DNA from: Moritella sp. 5
GTDB lineage: Bacteria; Pseudomonadota; Gammaproteobacteria; Enterobacterales; Moritellaceae
DNA: 64,000 nucleotides
Reading direction: 5' to 3'
Assembly: GCF_018219455.1 (NCBI RefSeq)
Contig: NZ_CP056122.1
Location: forward strand, 3,038,001-3,102,000
The notes beneath the pieces were generated by a model. That model did not search any database. It worked only from the letters and a program-made list of their open reading frames with translations, and was not told the origin of the DNA. The position numbers were made by a program, and so were the translations under genes. Shown piece after piece: positions 1 through 8,507 of this stretch. Each line of letters begins with the position of its first letter. Position 1 is the stretch's first letter.

Positions 1-21
1 CAGGAAGCGGAAAATTCACCA

Positions 22-1059
22 TCAAAATTTAAATACCGTTAAACCTAGCGCTTTACCATCGGCTAAGTATTGGTGTGCTTCGGTTGCCTGTTCTGGCGTA
101 AATACGGTGTCTATTTGGGGTTTTATATTACCGTTTTTGACTTGTTCAAGCCCCCATTCGAGATCGCTTACATTGCCCATCAGCGTGCCTCTTATTTGTT
201 TTTGTGGGAAAAACAGACTTCTGACAGGGATCGTTGATTCTAATCCAAGAACATTACCCATTAAAACAACAATACCTAAAGGTTTAACCCATTCAACTGA
301 TTGTCTAAGGCTATCTCCACCTAATTGATCAATGACAACATCTAAACCAGCGCTGTTAGTCCATTCATTAATTAACTCAATAGTATTATCAGGATTACCG
401 CTAATCACTAAATCGGCACCAATGGATTTTAGGAATTCAACTTTATCATCGGTGCGTGTAGTCGTCGCAACTTTTGCACCCAGTGTTTTAGCAACTTGGA
501 TCATCATTGAACCAGTACTTGATGCGCCAGCATGTACAAGTACATATTGACCCGCTTTAACTTCCCCTACTTCTTTTACTGCCCTAACCCCAGTCACTAA
601 TGGCATAGGTAACCCTGCTAATAATTCTGCTGGTAGTCCCGTGGTTTCTTTTAATAGCCAATTTTCAGGCACAACCATGTATTGCGCATAAGCACCGTGC
701 TCAATTAATCCACGAATAGCGTACGACTTTGATGTCCCTAATACTTCAGCACCATGATCGTTCGGATCTACAGGGTAACCAGGCATAGGTATAACGCGCT
801 CTCCAAGGGTAAATTGAGTCACTTGACTGCCAAGTTCAACAACATGACCGACGGCATCTGAGCCCAAAATAAAAGGAAAGTTTATATTTGGGTTTACACC
901 GCCTTCGCGAATATAGTGATCTAGGCGATTAATACCAGCTGCTTCAACTTTGATTAATACTTCATTGTTTTTAGGGCGAGGCATAGCAATAGTAGCAACA
1001 GATAAAACTTCAGGTGTACCAAATGCTGACATCACGATCGCTTTCATTGTTTTAGACAT
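22..1059 (-). CDS. MDR-family NAD(P)H oxidoreductase (quinone-oxidoreductase-like)
   Basis: A 345-residue medium-chain dehydrogenase/reductase. The N-terminal GroES-like part carries the AAGINRLDHY stretch typical of quinone oxidoreductase-type members, and a Rossmann segment (VLVHAGASSTGS, near residue 173) follows. The cysteine ligands of classical zinc alcohol dehydrogenases are not seen, so a zinc-independent NADPH-dependent enone or quinone reductase is more likely. The start at 1059 is chosen over an upstream ATG at 1119 because GGAGA lies 7-8 bases before it. It is transcribed divergently from the LysR gene at 1193, which probably controls it. Substrate unknown. Confidence 0.85.
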   Translation of the reverse strand: MSKTMKAIVMSAFGTPEVLSVATIAMPRPKNNEVLIKVEAAGINRLDHYIREGGVNPNINFPFILGSDAVGHVVELGSQVTQFTLGERVIPMPGYPVDPNDHGAEVLGTSKSYAIRGLIEHGAYAQYMVVPENWLLKETTGLPAELLAGLPMPLVTGVRAVKEVGEVKAGQYVLVHAGASSTGSMMIQVAKTLGAKVATTTRTDDKVEFLKSIGADLVISGNPDNTIELINEWTNSAGLDVVIDQLGGDSLRQSVEWVKPLGIVVLMGNVLGLESTIPVRSLFFPQKQIRGTLMGNVSDLEWGLEQVKNGNIKPQIDTVFTPEQATEAHQYLADGKALGLTVFKF

Positions 1060-1192
1060 AATTTTTCTCCAAAAAAGAACATTAGTTAATAATGACATCG
1101 CAGCCATTACCAAAGTCATAAACTAATTATCCGTTGCTAGTCGGTAATAAACAAACTAGACTTTATCACCAATACACGAAGGAAATCTTTGG

Positions 1193-2104
1193 ATGAAAAC
1201 AGTAACTAATTTAAATTCACTGAGAGCAATCGAAGCCACAGCAAGGCTTGGCAGCTATGCAAGTGCAGCAAAAGAAATTGGCGTCACCCCGGAAGCGATT
1301 GGGCAATTAGTTCGTAGCTATGAAGCCTATTTAGGTTATAAATTATTTCGAAGAAAAGTATCAGGAGTAAAAAGGCTGACGATTAACCAAGATTTTTCTG
1401 ACATTATCTTAGATGTTCGTGATGCCTTCGAAATGCTTTCCCAAAGTGCACAATCACTTAAAAATATTACAGAAAAAGGAACGTTAACAGTATCTGTTCC
1501 TCCTTCTTTTGCAAGCCATGTGTTGATACCTAACATGTACTTATTTAGAGAAATGTACCCAGATATAAACCTAAAACTGGATATTTCAGATGATATTATT
1601 GATATATTTAATAATCAGTCTGAAATCGCTGTGCGATATGCTAAATCAGGATGGAAAAATGAAAGTGACATTTTATTTAGTAACGAAAAGGTATTTCCGG
1701 TCTGTACTCCTGAATATTTTAAGAATCATCCCTATTTATCTCATCCTACGGGTTTAATAAATACAACCTTAATTCATGATCTTACGATTGCAGGCTCGGA
1801 CTTTCCTAATTGGCAACAATGGATTGAAACATTCAATATCGATTATAAAGAGATCCCATCTATATCATTTAATACTTCAACATCAGCCATAGATGCAGTG
1901 TTATTAAATCATGGCGTGGCGCTTGGTCGTGAAGAAATGGTAAAAAAACAGATTGCAGCTGGAACCTTGATTAATCTCTATCCTGAACTGTACTTGAACA
2001 CAGGCCGATCATATTTTGTTGTTCATGCAAACAACCCCACCCCAAAACTAGTCGCTTTTATCAAATGGTTGAAATCTATTTATGAACTTGAATGTGATGG
2101 ATAA
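1193..2104 (+). CDS. LysR-family transcriptional regulator
   Basis: A 303-residue LysR-type regulator: winged HTH over about residues 5-63 (LNSLRAIEATARLGSYASAA then an EAYLGYKLFRR wing), followed by a type 2 periplasmic-binding-like effector domain from about residue 93. The GcvA-like pattern is visible in the wing. AAGGAAA precedes the ATG. It is divergent from the oxidoreductase at 22-1059 with a 133 bp gap, the usual arrangement for a LysR protein controlling its neighbour; this control is inferred. The gene ends 10 bp from the convergent S66 peptidase gene. Confidence 0.9.
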   Translation: MKTVTNLNSLRAIEATARLGSYASAAKEIGVTPEAIGQLVRSYEAYLGYKLFRRKVSGVKRLTINQDFSDIILDVRDAFEMLSQSAQSLKNITEKGTLTVSVPPSFASHVLIPNMYLFREMYPDINLKLDISDDIIDIFNNQSEIAVRYAKSGWKNESDILFSNEKVFPVCTPEYFKNHPYLSHPTGLINTTLIHDLTIAGSDFPNWQQWIETFNIDYKEIPSISFNTSTSAIDAVLLNHGVALGREEMVKKQIAAGTLINLYPELYLNTGRSYFVVHANNPTPKLVAFIKWLKSIYELECDG

Positions 2105-2114
2105 AAAGGAAGTA

Positions 2115-3143
2115 TTACTTTAAGTATTGATGCAAGATCCCAATCTCATTTAGTTCAACCTTTACGATTGCGCCATTGATTAACGTTAAGTTTGGTGGAA
2201 CATGACCGATATCCAGATCTATCATAACTGGAACCCCTATATCCATCAGGTATTTTTCCAAGACCTCATAATAGCTAAGGCTCTGATCACTTTTTGGTTC
2301 AGCAGCTGCACTTCGACCGAGTAGTAACCCGCTGATACATGAGAATACGCCCCGGAACTTCATGCTTAAAATGGTTCTGGCTAGCTCAGTAGGTGGCATT
2401 TCAGCATTTTCTAGATATAAGACGACGCCCTCAGAGTAACGCTGAGATAGTCCTTTTAGATCTAAATACTCAGTTTCAAATAGATGAGATAGCGTATCCC
2501 AACACCCGCCTATTAACCTTCCCTCTATTGATGAACCAGATTCAGGTTTTACCAACCACTTCCAGTTAGTTGGTGTATCAGGCATTATTCCAGAGGTTGG
2601 CTCAGTGACAATATCTGGCCAGCTACTCGCATATAATTTCGATTCGGTTTGCGAAAAACCCCCTCCAACAGAAGTACTTAAATGCGTCAGTGTATTAGCT
2701 GTTAATGGATCATTAGCTTCGCTGGATAAATCCATCAAATTTGAGCAGTGTGCAGTTGCCCACTCCAGTTTACTCGCGAACACGGCAGCTACCGTACTCA
2801 CGTCGGAAAATCCTAAGATCCACTTTGGCTTTACGGTTTGAAGTTTGGCAAAATCTATAAGCGGCAGGAGTTCAATCGCCAACTGTCCGCCCCAAGGAGG
2901 ATAGATAGCGTCAATCTCGTCATCCATAAGAAATGACATAAGCTCATCCGCACGTTGCTGTGCTGGTGCGCTTGCGTGTTTATTTTGCCCGTATAGGCAC
3001 TTTCCAACAACGACATTGAAGCCTCTAGATTCAAGGTTATCTCGCACGACTCTAAACCTAGCGTCATGTTTTTTTTCAATTCCTGATGAAAACGCAGTAA
3101 TAGCGATAGTGCTACCTTGTTGCAGTGGTTTGGGATATTTCAT
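2115..3143 (-). CDS. S66-family LD-carboxypeptidase / MccF-like protein
   Basis: A 342-residue member of the S66 peptidase family (muramoyltetrapeptide LD-carboxypeptidase LdcA and microcin C immunity protein MccF). The nucleophile serine motif is GFSDVST, and candidate acid and base residues occur in YLENAE and DIGHVPPN, matching the family Ser-Glu-His triad. No signal peptide, so cytoplasmic. The start at 3143 is preferred to 3149 because the GGAG sits 7 bases before it. It may recycle murein tetrapeptide or cleave a peptide-nucleotide toxin; the sequence alone does not separate these. Confidence 0.85.
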   Translation of the reverse strand: MKYPKPLQQGSTIAITAFSSGIEKKHDARFRVVRDNLESRGFNVVVGKCLYGQNKHASAPAQQRADELMSFLMDDEIDAIYPPWGGQLAIELLPLIDFAKLQTVKPKWILGFSDVSTVAAVFASKLEWATAHCSNLMDLSSEANDPLTANTLTHLSTSVGGGFSQTESKLYASSWPDIVTEPTSGIMPDTPTNWKWLVKPESGSSIEGRLIGGCWDTLSHLFETEYLDLKGLSQRYSEGVVLYLENAEMPPTELARTILSMKFRGVFSCISGLLLGRSAAAEPKSDQSLSYYEVLEKYLMDIGVPVMIDLDIGHVPPNLTLINGAIVKVELNEIGILHQYLK

Positions 3144-3250
3144 TAGCATTCTCCGTAAATCTAGCCTGTAACAACAATAAGCATTAACAGTCTAGAATAC
3201 AATAAAATACAATGCTTTATCACAAAATATTCGAATGGTGATACCGATTG

Positions 3251-3751
3251 TTATGGTCGTGGTAGTTTCTTTAGAATCGATGGTACAATAACTTTGTGCA
3301 CAGGTCCTACAAAGAACATGTACACCTTACCCAACGTATTTTTCACGTGAACCACAGTATTTAGATATACAGTTGCAGTTTTACCGTTCGGCTCAATGTA
3401 AAACGATATTTTGACATTTAGGTGCTTGTCACTATCTTCGAGAATAATCTCGTTATGCTCATTAGCAGATAGAATAAATATTCCGACCCTATCACCAATT
3501 TTATAATCTGAGCTTAATTTACTTGGCTCAATTTCGGCTAAGTGCCCTAGATCTTTAAGACCAAACTTAGATACAACTTTGTTACGCAGTGACATTAACA
3601 TATTAATCCAAACAGGTGTTTCCTGTACAAGCGATAGATATATATCTAGTGCAGACTGATTTTCATAACCTGTAAGTGATGAAAAACCATCAGCAAAAGA
3701 AGCATCATGCACATACTGATACATACTTGATTTAGTAGGGATTCCATTCAT
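3251..3751 (-). CDS. DUF2867-family protein
   Basis: A 166-residue protein matching the DUF2867 pattern: conserved TPVWINMLMSLRNKVVSKFGLKD-type core (residues about 45-68), YKIGDRVGIF, a DKHLNVKISF strand, and a hydrophobic end KVYMFFVGPVHKVIVP. Function of the family is not established; homologues often sit next to or fused to NAD-binding SDR proteins, but no such partner is adjacent here. The start at 3751 has GAGGA 7 bases upstream; the frame is open further up without a better ribosome site. Confidence 0.8.
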   Translation of the reverse strand: MNGIPTKSSMYQYVHDASFADGFSSLTGYENQSALDIYLSLVQETPVWINMLMSLRNKVVSKFGLKDLGHLAEIEPSKLSSDYKIGDRVGIFILSANEHNEIILEDSDKHLNVKISFYIEPNGKTATVYLNTVVHVKNTLGKVYMFFVGPVHKVIVPSILKKLPRP

Positions 3752-3822
3752 GTTAATTTCCTCTGTAAGGTATAATGTCACACTAACTGGTAAGGTTTAT
3801 GGCGTAATACTTTGTATATACT

Positions 3823-4503
3823 TTAATCCAGCCATGAAAATGATTTTTCTAAAAAATCTCCCCCATTAACATCTACAATATCACCATGAGCCATTACAAT
3901 TATTTCTGGATTCCATGATTTAATTTTGATTAAATGTTCCCTTAATCGTCTTTTGTTAAAACTGATTCGCCAATCCAATGGGGTTTTCCCATTAGGAGCG
4001 ATAATCCCTGCAATGCTAGCCAATATACACTGCCACCAATTAAAATTCGACTTTGGAAAGTTCTCTATAAAGTCAGTTAGAATCAACACTTTTGAAGATT
4101 TATGAAAAAAAACAGCTTCTTGCATTAGCTTTGAACCTAAAACCAACTCTTGCGTTATTTCTGGTTTCCAAGGCCAATCATGTTCATCATTTAAAGAAAA
4201 ATGAAATGCAATATCTTGTCGCTTTTTTATAACTTCGGATGTGCCAAACAAGCTAGACTTCGGAAATGCGTTATGCCAGTCAGCGATAAACAAATGATGA
4301 AGATGATTTGGAGCAACAATATACTTAACAGAACCAATAGATTGAATTTTTTGCTGTAATTCGGTTGTTAATTTAATTGGACTGTGAATCCATAAGTCAC
4401 CGCTAAATAGCCTGACAACGGTCATTCTTGTCGTAAACGGACATGCTAAAAATGAAACCGGTTCGCCATCGAAAATCCAAATGTTATCTGCTATTTTTTG
4501 CAT
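3823..4503 (-). CDS. DUF4336 protein, metallo-beta-lactamase-fold-like
   Basis: A 226-residue DUF4336 protein. The fold is related to metallo-beta-lactamases: a PNHLHHLFIADWHNAFP block and a later VFFHKSSKVLILTDF block and MAHGDIVD motif correspond to the usual metal-loop positions, although the canonical HxHxDH is altered. An enzymatic role cannot be stated. The start at 4503 is supported by GAGGGG just upstream; an alternative start at 4557 has no good ribosome site. Same strand as DUF2867 gene, with a 71 bp gap. Confidence 0.75.
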   Translation of the reverse strand: MQKIADNIWIFDGEPVSFLACPFTTRMTVVRLFSGDLWIHSPIKLTTELQQKIQSIGSVKYIVAPNHLHHLFIADWHNAFPKSSLFGTSEVIKKRQDIAFHFSLNDEHDWPWKPEITQELVLGSKLMQEAVFFHKSSKVLILTDFIENFPKSNFNWWQCILASIAGIIAPNGKTPLDWRISFNKRRLREHLIKIKSWNPEIIVMAHGDIVDVNGGDFLEKSFSWLD

Positions 4504-4647
4504 TAGCCCCTCTTTTAACCTCACATTTTGATAGTAAGACGTCTCAACTTTATCCATCCTTCAGGATCTTACCACCTTGCGGATTAGATTCAGCGAGGTC
4601 GAAGTAACTTTACCTCTCCCCCGTTAACGCTTCATTAAATACCTTGG

Positions 4648-5088
4648 TTATTTAATCTGTGCAATATAGCCAGCTAAGCGCTCTTTATTCATCATAATTT
4701 TTGATGATATCTGAGCTGCTGCAGTATTAGTTTGTTCGATATTAACAGCTGAACCGACCTGAATAACCCCAACCATCCCAAGAGCCAAATGAGGAGTACA
4801 ATTGTAAATATAGACACCTTCATTTTTAAAATTAACGGTTTCTGTTTTACCCATTGCCGTATTAAATTTTGCAGCTCCAGTTGGAATTGAATAAGAACTC
4901 GCATTATGGCTCGCATCCGAAGGCACAAATTTAACGCTGTCGCCTGAAGCGATTTTAAGATAGCCAGGTTCCATGACCATCATGCCATTAGCTGATGACG
5001 TTAGCAATTTCACCGTATGCTCAGCGGCTTGCAATGCGGTACTACATGCCATTAATGCTACTACAGCAAGAATTTTTCGGTTAATCAT
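4648..5088 (-). CDS. Pseudoazurin-type blue copper protein
   Basis: A 146-residue secreted cupredoxin: signal peptide over residues 1-22 (cut after LQA-A), then one plastocyanin-like domain. All four type 1 copper ligands are visible: His61 (DASHNA), Cys97 and His100 (YNCTPH), and Met105 (ALGM). Pseudoazurins are periplasmic one-electron carriers, usually to nitrite or nitrous oxide reductases or cytochrome c peroxidase; no such reductase lies in this window. A Fur-like box lies about 96 bp upstream, suggesting iron-linked control (inferred). Confidence 0.92.
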   Translation of the reverse strand: MINRKILAVVALMACSTALQAAEHTVKLLTSSANGMMVMEPGYLKIASGDSVKFVPSDASHNASSYSIPTGAAKFNTAMGKTETVNFKNEGVYIYNCTPHLALGMVGVIQVGSAVNIEQTNTAAAQISSKIMMNKERLAGYIAQIK

Positions 5089-5183
5089 ATTAAATAAACT
5101 CCAGTAATTAAATGTGATGAAAGATTGAAAATCTAGATATAAAAACGCTTAAACATTGTAAATGTGAATACGACCAATATATT

Positions 5184-5202
5184 ACGAATGATAATCATTA
5201 TC
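5184..5202. promoter_or_regulatory. Fur-box-like site
   Basis: The 19 bases match the classic Fur consensus GATAATGATAATCATTATC at 16 positions, with an exact 15-base run ATGATAATCATTATC at the right. It sits between the divergent pseudoazurin gene and the disrupted ogt gene and could act on either. Seen directly; regulation is inferred. Confidence 0.6.
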
Positions 5203-5790
5203 AACCACGACCAAGTAAAATAACGTTGTACTTTTACCTTAATCCATTAATAATTTAGACATAAGAATGCTAATATATGTGTGCAACTTTAGACTTCCGG
5301 AACTATTTTATAACGTCTCTAAACAAGAACATTTGATGACGAATATCAACATTCAATACTTTAAACACCCTTATGCCGAATTTGTACTTGGCTCGTATGA
5401 AGGCAAACTGTGTTTGTGTGATTTTCGTTATCGAAAAATGAGAACGTCAGTTGATAACCGTATTCAGCGGGGCCTTAATGCTACCTTTGTCGAACAAAAT
5501 AACGGCGTTTTAGAGCAAACAAAAGCCCAACTACAAGAGTATTTTCTTGGTGAACGCAGTGTGTTTGATATTCCGCTGTTATTGGTCGGCACAGATTTTC
5601 AAAAATCGATATGGCATGCACTAGAAGGGATAAAGTACGGTGAAACGGCGACATATTTAGCAATTAACGCCGTAAACCCTCGCCCGATCAGGGCGGGGAT
5701 ACAAGGCGAAAGTGCGTAGCACTTTGTTATTTGCTCTTTTTTATTTTCTACTTTATGGTATTATGCTGTACGCATATACAGAGGTTTATG

Positions 5791-6918
5791 ATGTTAAGAG
5801 CCACAAAAGTACGTATCTATCCAACAGTAGAGCAAGCCGAGTTTTTAAACGCTCAGTTTGGCGCTGTTCGGTTTGCGTATAATAAAGCCCTTCACATTAA
5901 AAAGCATTTTTATAGTGTAAAAGGTGTATCTCTTGCGGTTAAAAAAGACTTAAAGCCATTACTCGCTAAAGGCAAGAAGTCCCGTAAGTATGGTTGGTTA
6001 AAGCAGTACGACTCCATTGCGCTACAGCAAGCGGTGATCAACCTTGATGGCGCTTACAAAAAGTTCTTTGATAAGAAATCAAGATCAGGTTTTCCAACTT
6101 TTAAACGTAGGCATGGCAAACAATCTAGTTATCACTGCACGAGCATTAAAGCCACTGATAACACCATAAAAATCCCCAAGTTAACGGCTATTAAAGCGCG
6201 TATCCACCGCGAATTGATTGGAACACTAAAGAGTATTACCATTTCAAGATCTGCCAGTGGCAAGTACTTTGCTTCGTTATTAGTCGAGTCTGATCAAGCC
6301 GCGCCCGATAAGCCTAAGCACATTACAAGCGTGTCTGGGTATGATCTTGGCCTAACACATTACTTGATTGATGATCAGGGCCATAAAACCGCTAACCCTC
6401 GTTTTCTCGTTAATGCATATAGCAACCTCAGAAAAAAACAAAAGGCGTTAAGCCGGACTAAGAAAGGTGCTAAGAATCGCTCAAAAGCACGTTTGATCCT
6501 GGCATTGGCACATGAGCGTGTTGTTAATGCGAGAAATGATTTTCAGCATAAGTTATCAAAACAAATTATTGACGAAAACCAAGCAGTAATAGTTGAGACT
6601 CTGAAAACATCGAATATGTTAAAAAATAGAAAATTAAGCCGTCACATTGCGGATGCTTCCTGGTCTAAATTTGTTGAAAAACTTGTTTATAAAGCAGAAA
6701 TGTACAGCACTCACCTTGTTAAATGTAATCAGTGGCTTGCGAGCTCTAAAACGTGCTCGTGCTGCGGTTACAAAATGAAGGAAATGAAGCTAAATATTCG
6801 TCATTGGTCTTGCCCGTCATGCGACACAAAACATGACCGCGATATTAATGCAGCGAAGAATATTCGTCATTACGGAACACTAAAATTGAAAGCGGATGGA
6901 TTGACCGTTTCTGCATAG
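5791..6918 (+). CDS. tnpB: TnpB RNA-guided endonuclease (IS605 OrfB family)
   Basis: A 375-residue TnpB. N-terminal HTH/WED-like segment (LRATKVRIYPTVEQAEFLNAQ pattern) is followed by a RuvC domain whose three acidic residues are all present: Asp185 (GYDLGLTHY), Glu269 (VIVETLKTS) and Asp351 (HDRDINAAKN). The zinc ribbon is intact (Cys322-x2-Cys325 and Cys341-x2-Cys344). So the protein looks nuclease-competent. The start at 5791 is chosen because AGAGG lies six bases upstream. In known systems TnpB uses a right-end-derived omega RNA to cut sites matching its guide; see the RNA entry. Confidence 0.93.
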   Translation: MLRATKVRIYPTVEQAEFLNAQFGAVRFAYNKALHIKKHFYSVKGVSLAVKKDLKPLLAKGKKSRKYGWLKQYDSIALQQAVINLDGAYKKFFDKKSRSGFPTFKRRHGKQSSYHCTSIKATDNTIKIPKLTAIKARIHRELIGTLKSITISRSASGKYFASLLVESDQAAPDKPKHITSVSGYDLGLTHYLIDDQGHKTANPRFLVNAYSNLRKKQKALSRTKKGAKNRSKARLILALAHERVVNARNDFQHKLSKQIIDENQAVIVETLKTSNMLKNRKLSRHIADASWSKFVEKLVYKAEMYSTHLVKCNQWLASSKTCSCCGYKMKEMKLNIRHWSCPSCDTKHDRDINAAKNIRHYGTLKLKADGLTVSA

Positions 6919-7006
6919 TGATGCTGTGTAAGACCTGTAATATTTACAGGCTACGGCAAACGACCTATGAAGCATCGCCATTTATGGCGGTGAGCAATCA
7001 CATTTG
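6919..7006 (+). ncRNA. Candidate omega RNA (reRNA) scaffold of the tnpB element
   Basis: The 88 bases between the tnpB stop and the right end fold into two hairpins: CCTGTAA-TAT-TTACAGG (6934-6950) and an 8 bp stem CATCGCCA-TTTA-TGGCGGTG (6973-6992). Known omega RNAs end precisely at the right end and often begin inside tnpB, so the true 5' end may lie earlier. The guide would start at base 7007, inside ogt. Structure is seen; function is inferred from the family. Confidence 0.55.
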
Positions 7007-7197
7007 GCATTATCCATTAGCAATGAAAAAGCAGTCAGAGCCGTTGGTAATGCGAATGGTGCTAATGGATTAGCGATTATCATTCCTTGCCATCGTATTA
7101 TTGGTAGCCAAGGTGAGCTAGTCGGTTACGGCGGTGGCTTGTCATTAAAGAAACGCCTTTTAGAGTTAGAGCAAAACCTATTTATCTGATACGTTTA

Positions 7198-7800
7198 CTA
7201 TTCTCTAACCAACTGTGCCACCCGTGCTTGTAGATGCGGGAGTACATCTAGTTCGAACCAAGGGTTTTTCTTCAACCAAATGTTGTTACGTGGACTAGGA
7301 TGCGGTAGCGGTAATCGTTCTGGCCAATTTTTTTGCCCATAGTCTCGCCAGTGTTTTATTGTTTCGGTGAGGTTTTTCTGCTTCACATCACCCATATGCC
7401 ATTTTTGCGCATATATACCAATAACCAATATCAACTCAATGTTTGGCATTGCAGCTAATATTTCAGTTCTCCATGTTCGAGCGCATTCGGGTCTTGGTGG
7501 CAGGTCGCCTGACTTACCTTTTCCTGGATAGCAGAATCCCATCGGTAAAATGGCTATTTTACTGGCATCATAAAACGTATCGCTATCAATGCCCATCCAT
7601 TGGCGTAAACGATCACCACTGGGATCTGTAAATGGGATACCCGATTCATGCACGCGAATACCAGGCGCTTGCCCTGCTATCAGTATTTTCGCTTTATCAT
7701 CGACTTGCAAAACAGGTCTGGCGCCCAGTGGAAGGTCAGGTTCGCACAAGGTACATTTTTTAACATCGGAAACAATGACATCGAGTTCACGATCTTTCAT
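7198..7800 (-). CDS. Uracil-DNA glycosylase superfamily protein
   Basis: A 200-residue protein of the UDG superfamily. Motif 1 appears as GQAPGIRVHESGIPF (near residues 43-57) and motif 2 as HPSPRNN (near 162-168), both like family 4/5 and related enzymes. A CTLC pair near the N-terminus (residues 16-19) is reminiscent of the metal-binding cysteines of family 4 UDGs, but the full four-cysteine set is not seen. It probably removes uracil or another damaged base. It is convergent with the ogt 3' part, 8 bp apart, so two DNA-repair genes are neighbours. AGGA is placed well before the ATG. Confidence 0.8.
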   Translation of the reverse strand: MKDRELDVIVSDVKKCTLCEPDLPLGARPVLQVDDKAKILIAGQAPGIRVHESGIPFTDPSGDRLRQWMGIDSDTFYDASKIAILPMGFCYPGKGKSGDLPPRPECARTWRTEILAAMPNIELILVIGIYAQKWHMGDVKQKNLTETIKHWRDYGQKNWPERLPLPHPSPRNNIWLKKNPWFELDVLPHLQARVAQLVRE

Positions 7801-8067
7801 ACAGTCATCCTAGAACGGTTTCTACTTTATACGGAAAAATAGGCTTTATTTTCCCGTAATCAAATTTATAATCATCTGAAGTATAACGAGTATATTGATT
7901 GTTCGTCTGCTTATATGGGTCCGTATAAATAAAATTATTGTTTTTGTCTCTCGTTTATTTGGTTAAGAGTCAGTAATTACCACTTATCTATTTGTTAAAT
8001 ATAATAAATTTGATATCATTTAAGTTGAATATGAATTCACGTTATACAGAATCCCGTATAATAAGCT

Positions 8068-8074
8068 GTTATAT
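8068..8074 (+). other. Left cassette boundary (core-site GTTATAT)
   Basis: GTTATAT just ahead of the YciI gene has the position and form of an attC/attI core site (GTTRRRY-like) that starts a gene cassette. The sequence left of it does not form a full attC partner, so it marks the edge of the array or a decayed site. Confidence 0.4.
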
Positions 8075-8089
8075 GCAACGGAGAATTAA

Positions 8090-8383
8090 GTGTTTATCGT
8101 ATCCTTAACATACAAAACGGAATTATCAGAAGTCGACAAATATATCGACGAACATATTACCTATCTTGAAAAACATTATGCCTTAGGTAAATTTATTGCT
8201 TCAGGTCGTAAAGTCCCCAGAACGGGTGGCATCATTTTAGTTAATGCGGCAAACAAAGATGAGTTGGATTTAATTTTAAAAGAAGATCCATTTAATATTG
8301 CGAACGTTGCTGATTATGAAGTGACTGAATTTATTCCAACGATGGCTGCCACAGAGTTTGAAGCCATCAAAGGTTGCATATAA
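8090..8383 (+). CDS. YciI-family protein, integron cassette 1
   Basis: A 97-residue YciI-like protein of the dimeric alpha-beta barrel (ferredoxin-like) fold; GKFIASGRKVPRTGGIILV and the DPFNIANVADYEV stretch are typical. YciI relatives bind small molecules or act as dehydrochlorinases in some settings; the role here is unknown. It begins with GTG, with GGAG 6-7 bases before it. Its stop codon TAA is part of the left arm of an attC site, which is the normal layout of a gene cassette. Confidence 0.85.
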   Translation: MFIVSLTYKTELSEVDKYIDEHITYLEKHYALGKFIASGRKVPRTGGIILVNAANKDELDLILKEDPFNIANVADYEVTEFIPTMAATEFEAIKGCI

Positions 8384-8492
8384 CAAGTTTGTCAACGAGG
8401 ACAAATTTTAGCTATGTATTTTGTGTTGCCGCTGCGCGTCAGTATCACACAAACGGCTTCACAAAATTTCGGCTGTTACAAAGGCGTTATAA
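8376..8492 (+). other. attC site 1 (integron cassette recombination site)
   Basis: The arms are imperfectly complementary in the attC manner: the left arm ATAAC-aag-TTTGT-c-AAC...AAATTTT pairs with the right arm whose reverse complement reads ATAAC-gcc-TTTGT-a-ACA...AAATTTT, leaving unpaired bases and a central spacer. The right core site is GTTATAA (8486-8492). Length about 117 bp. Confidence 0.82.
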
Positions 8493-8507
8493 AGCAAAGG
8501 GAATTCA

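Larger units (their letters stand above)
5666..7006 (+). mobile_element. tnpB-only IS200/IS605-group element inserted in ogt
   Basis: Both ends are defined by the ogt frame: sequence is host up to base 5665 and again from 7007, giving a 1341 bp insert with no target duplication, as expected of this single-strand transposing group. The left end has a GC-rich hairpin (5678-5698, CGCCC-GATCA-GGGCG core) and the right end two hairpins (6934-6950 and 6973-6992). It carries tnpB only and no Y1 transposase tnpA, so it is of the IS1341 type and would depend on TnpA acting in trans. The five host bases left of it are CAATT. Confidence 0.85.
5336..7189 (+). pseudogene. ogt: ogt, methylated-DNA-protein cysteine methyltransferase, split by a tnpB element
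   Basis: The 5' part (5336-5665, 110 codons) encodes the N-terminal domain and ends in YGETATYLAI. The 3' part (7007-7189) resumes in the correct frame with ALSISNEKAVRAVGNANGAN and carries the active-site PCHR motif, then GYGGGLSLKKRLLELE. Joined, they give 170 residues, the usual Ogt length, with no missing or added residues against the family pattern. The enzyme would transfer O6-alkyl groups from guanine to its cysteine. As present it is interrupted by 1341 bp and the first part reads into the element and stops, so it is probably inactive. An upstream start at 5267 is possible but less likely. Confidence 0.9.
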
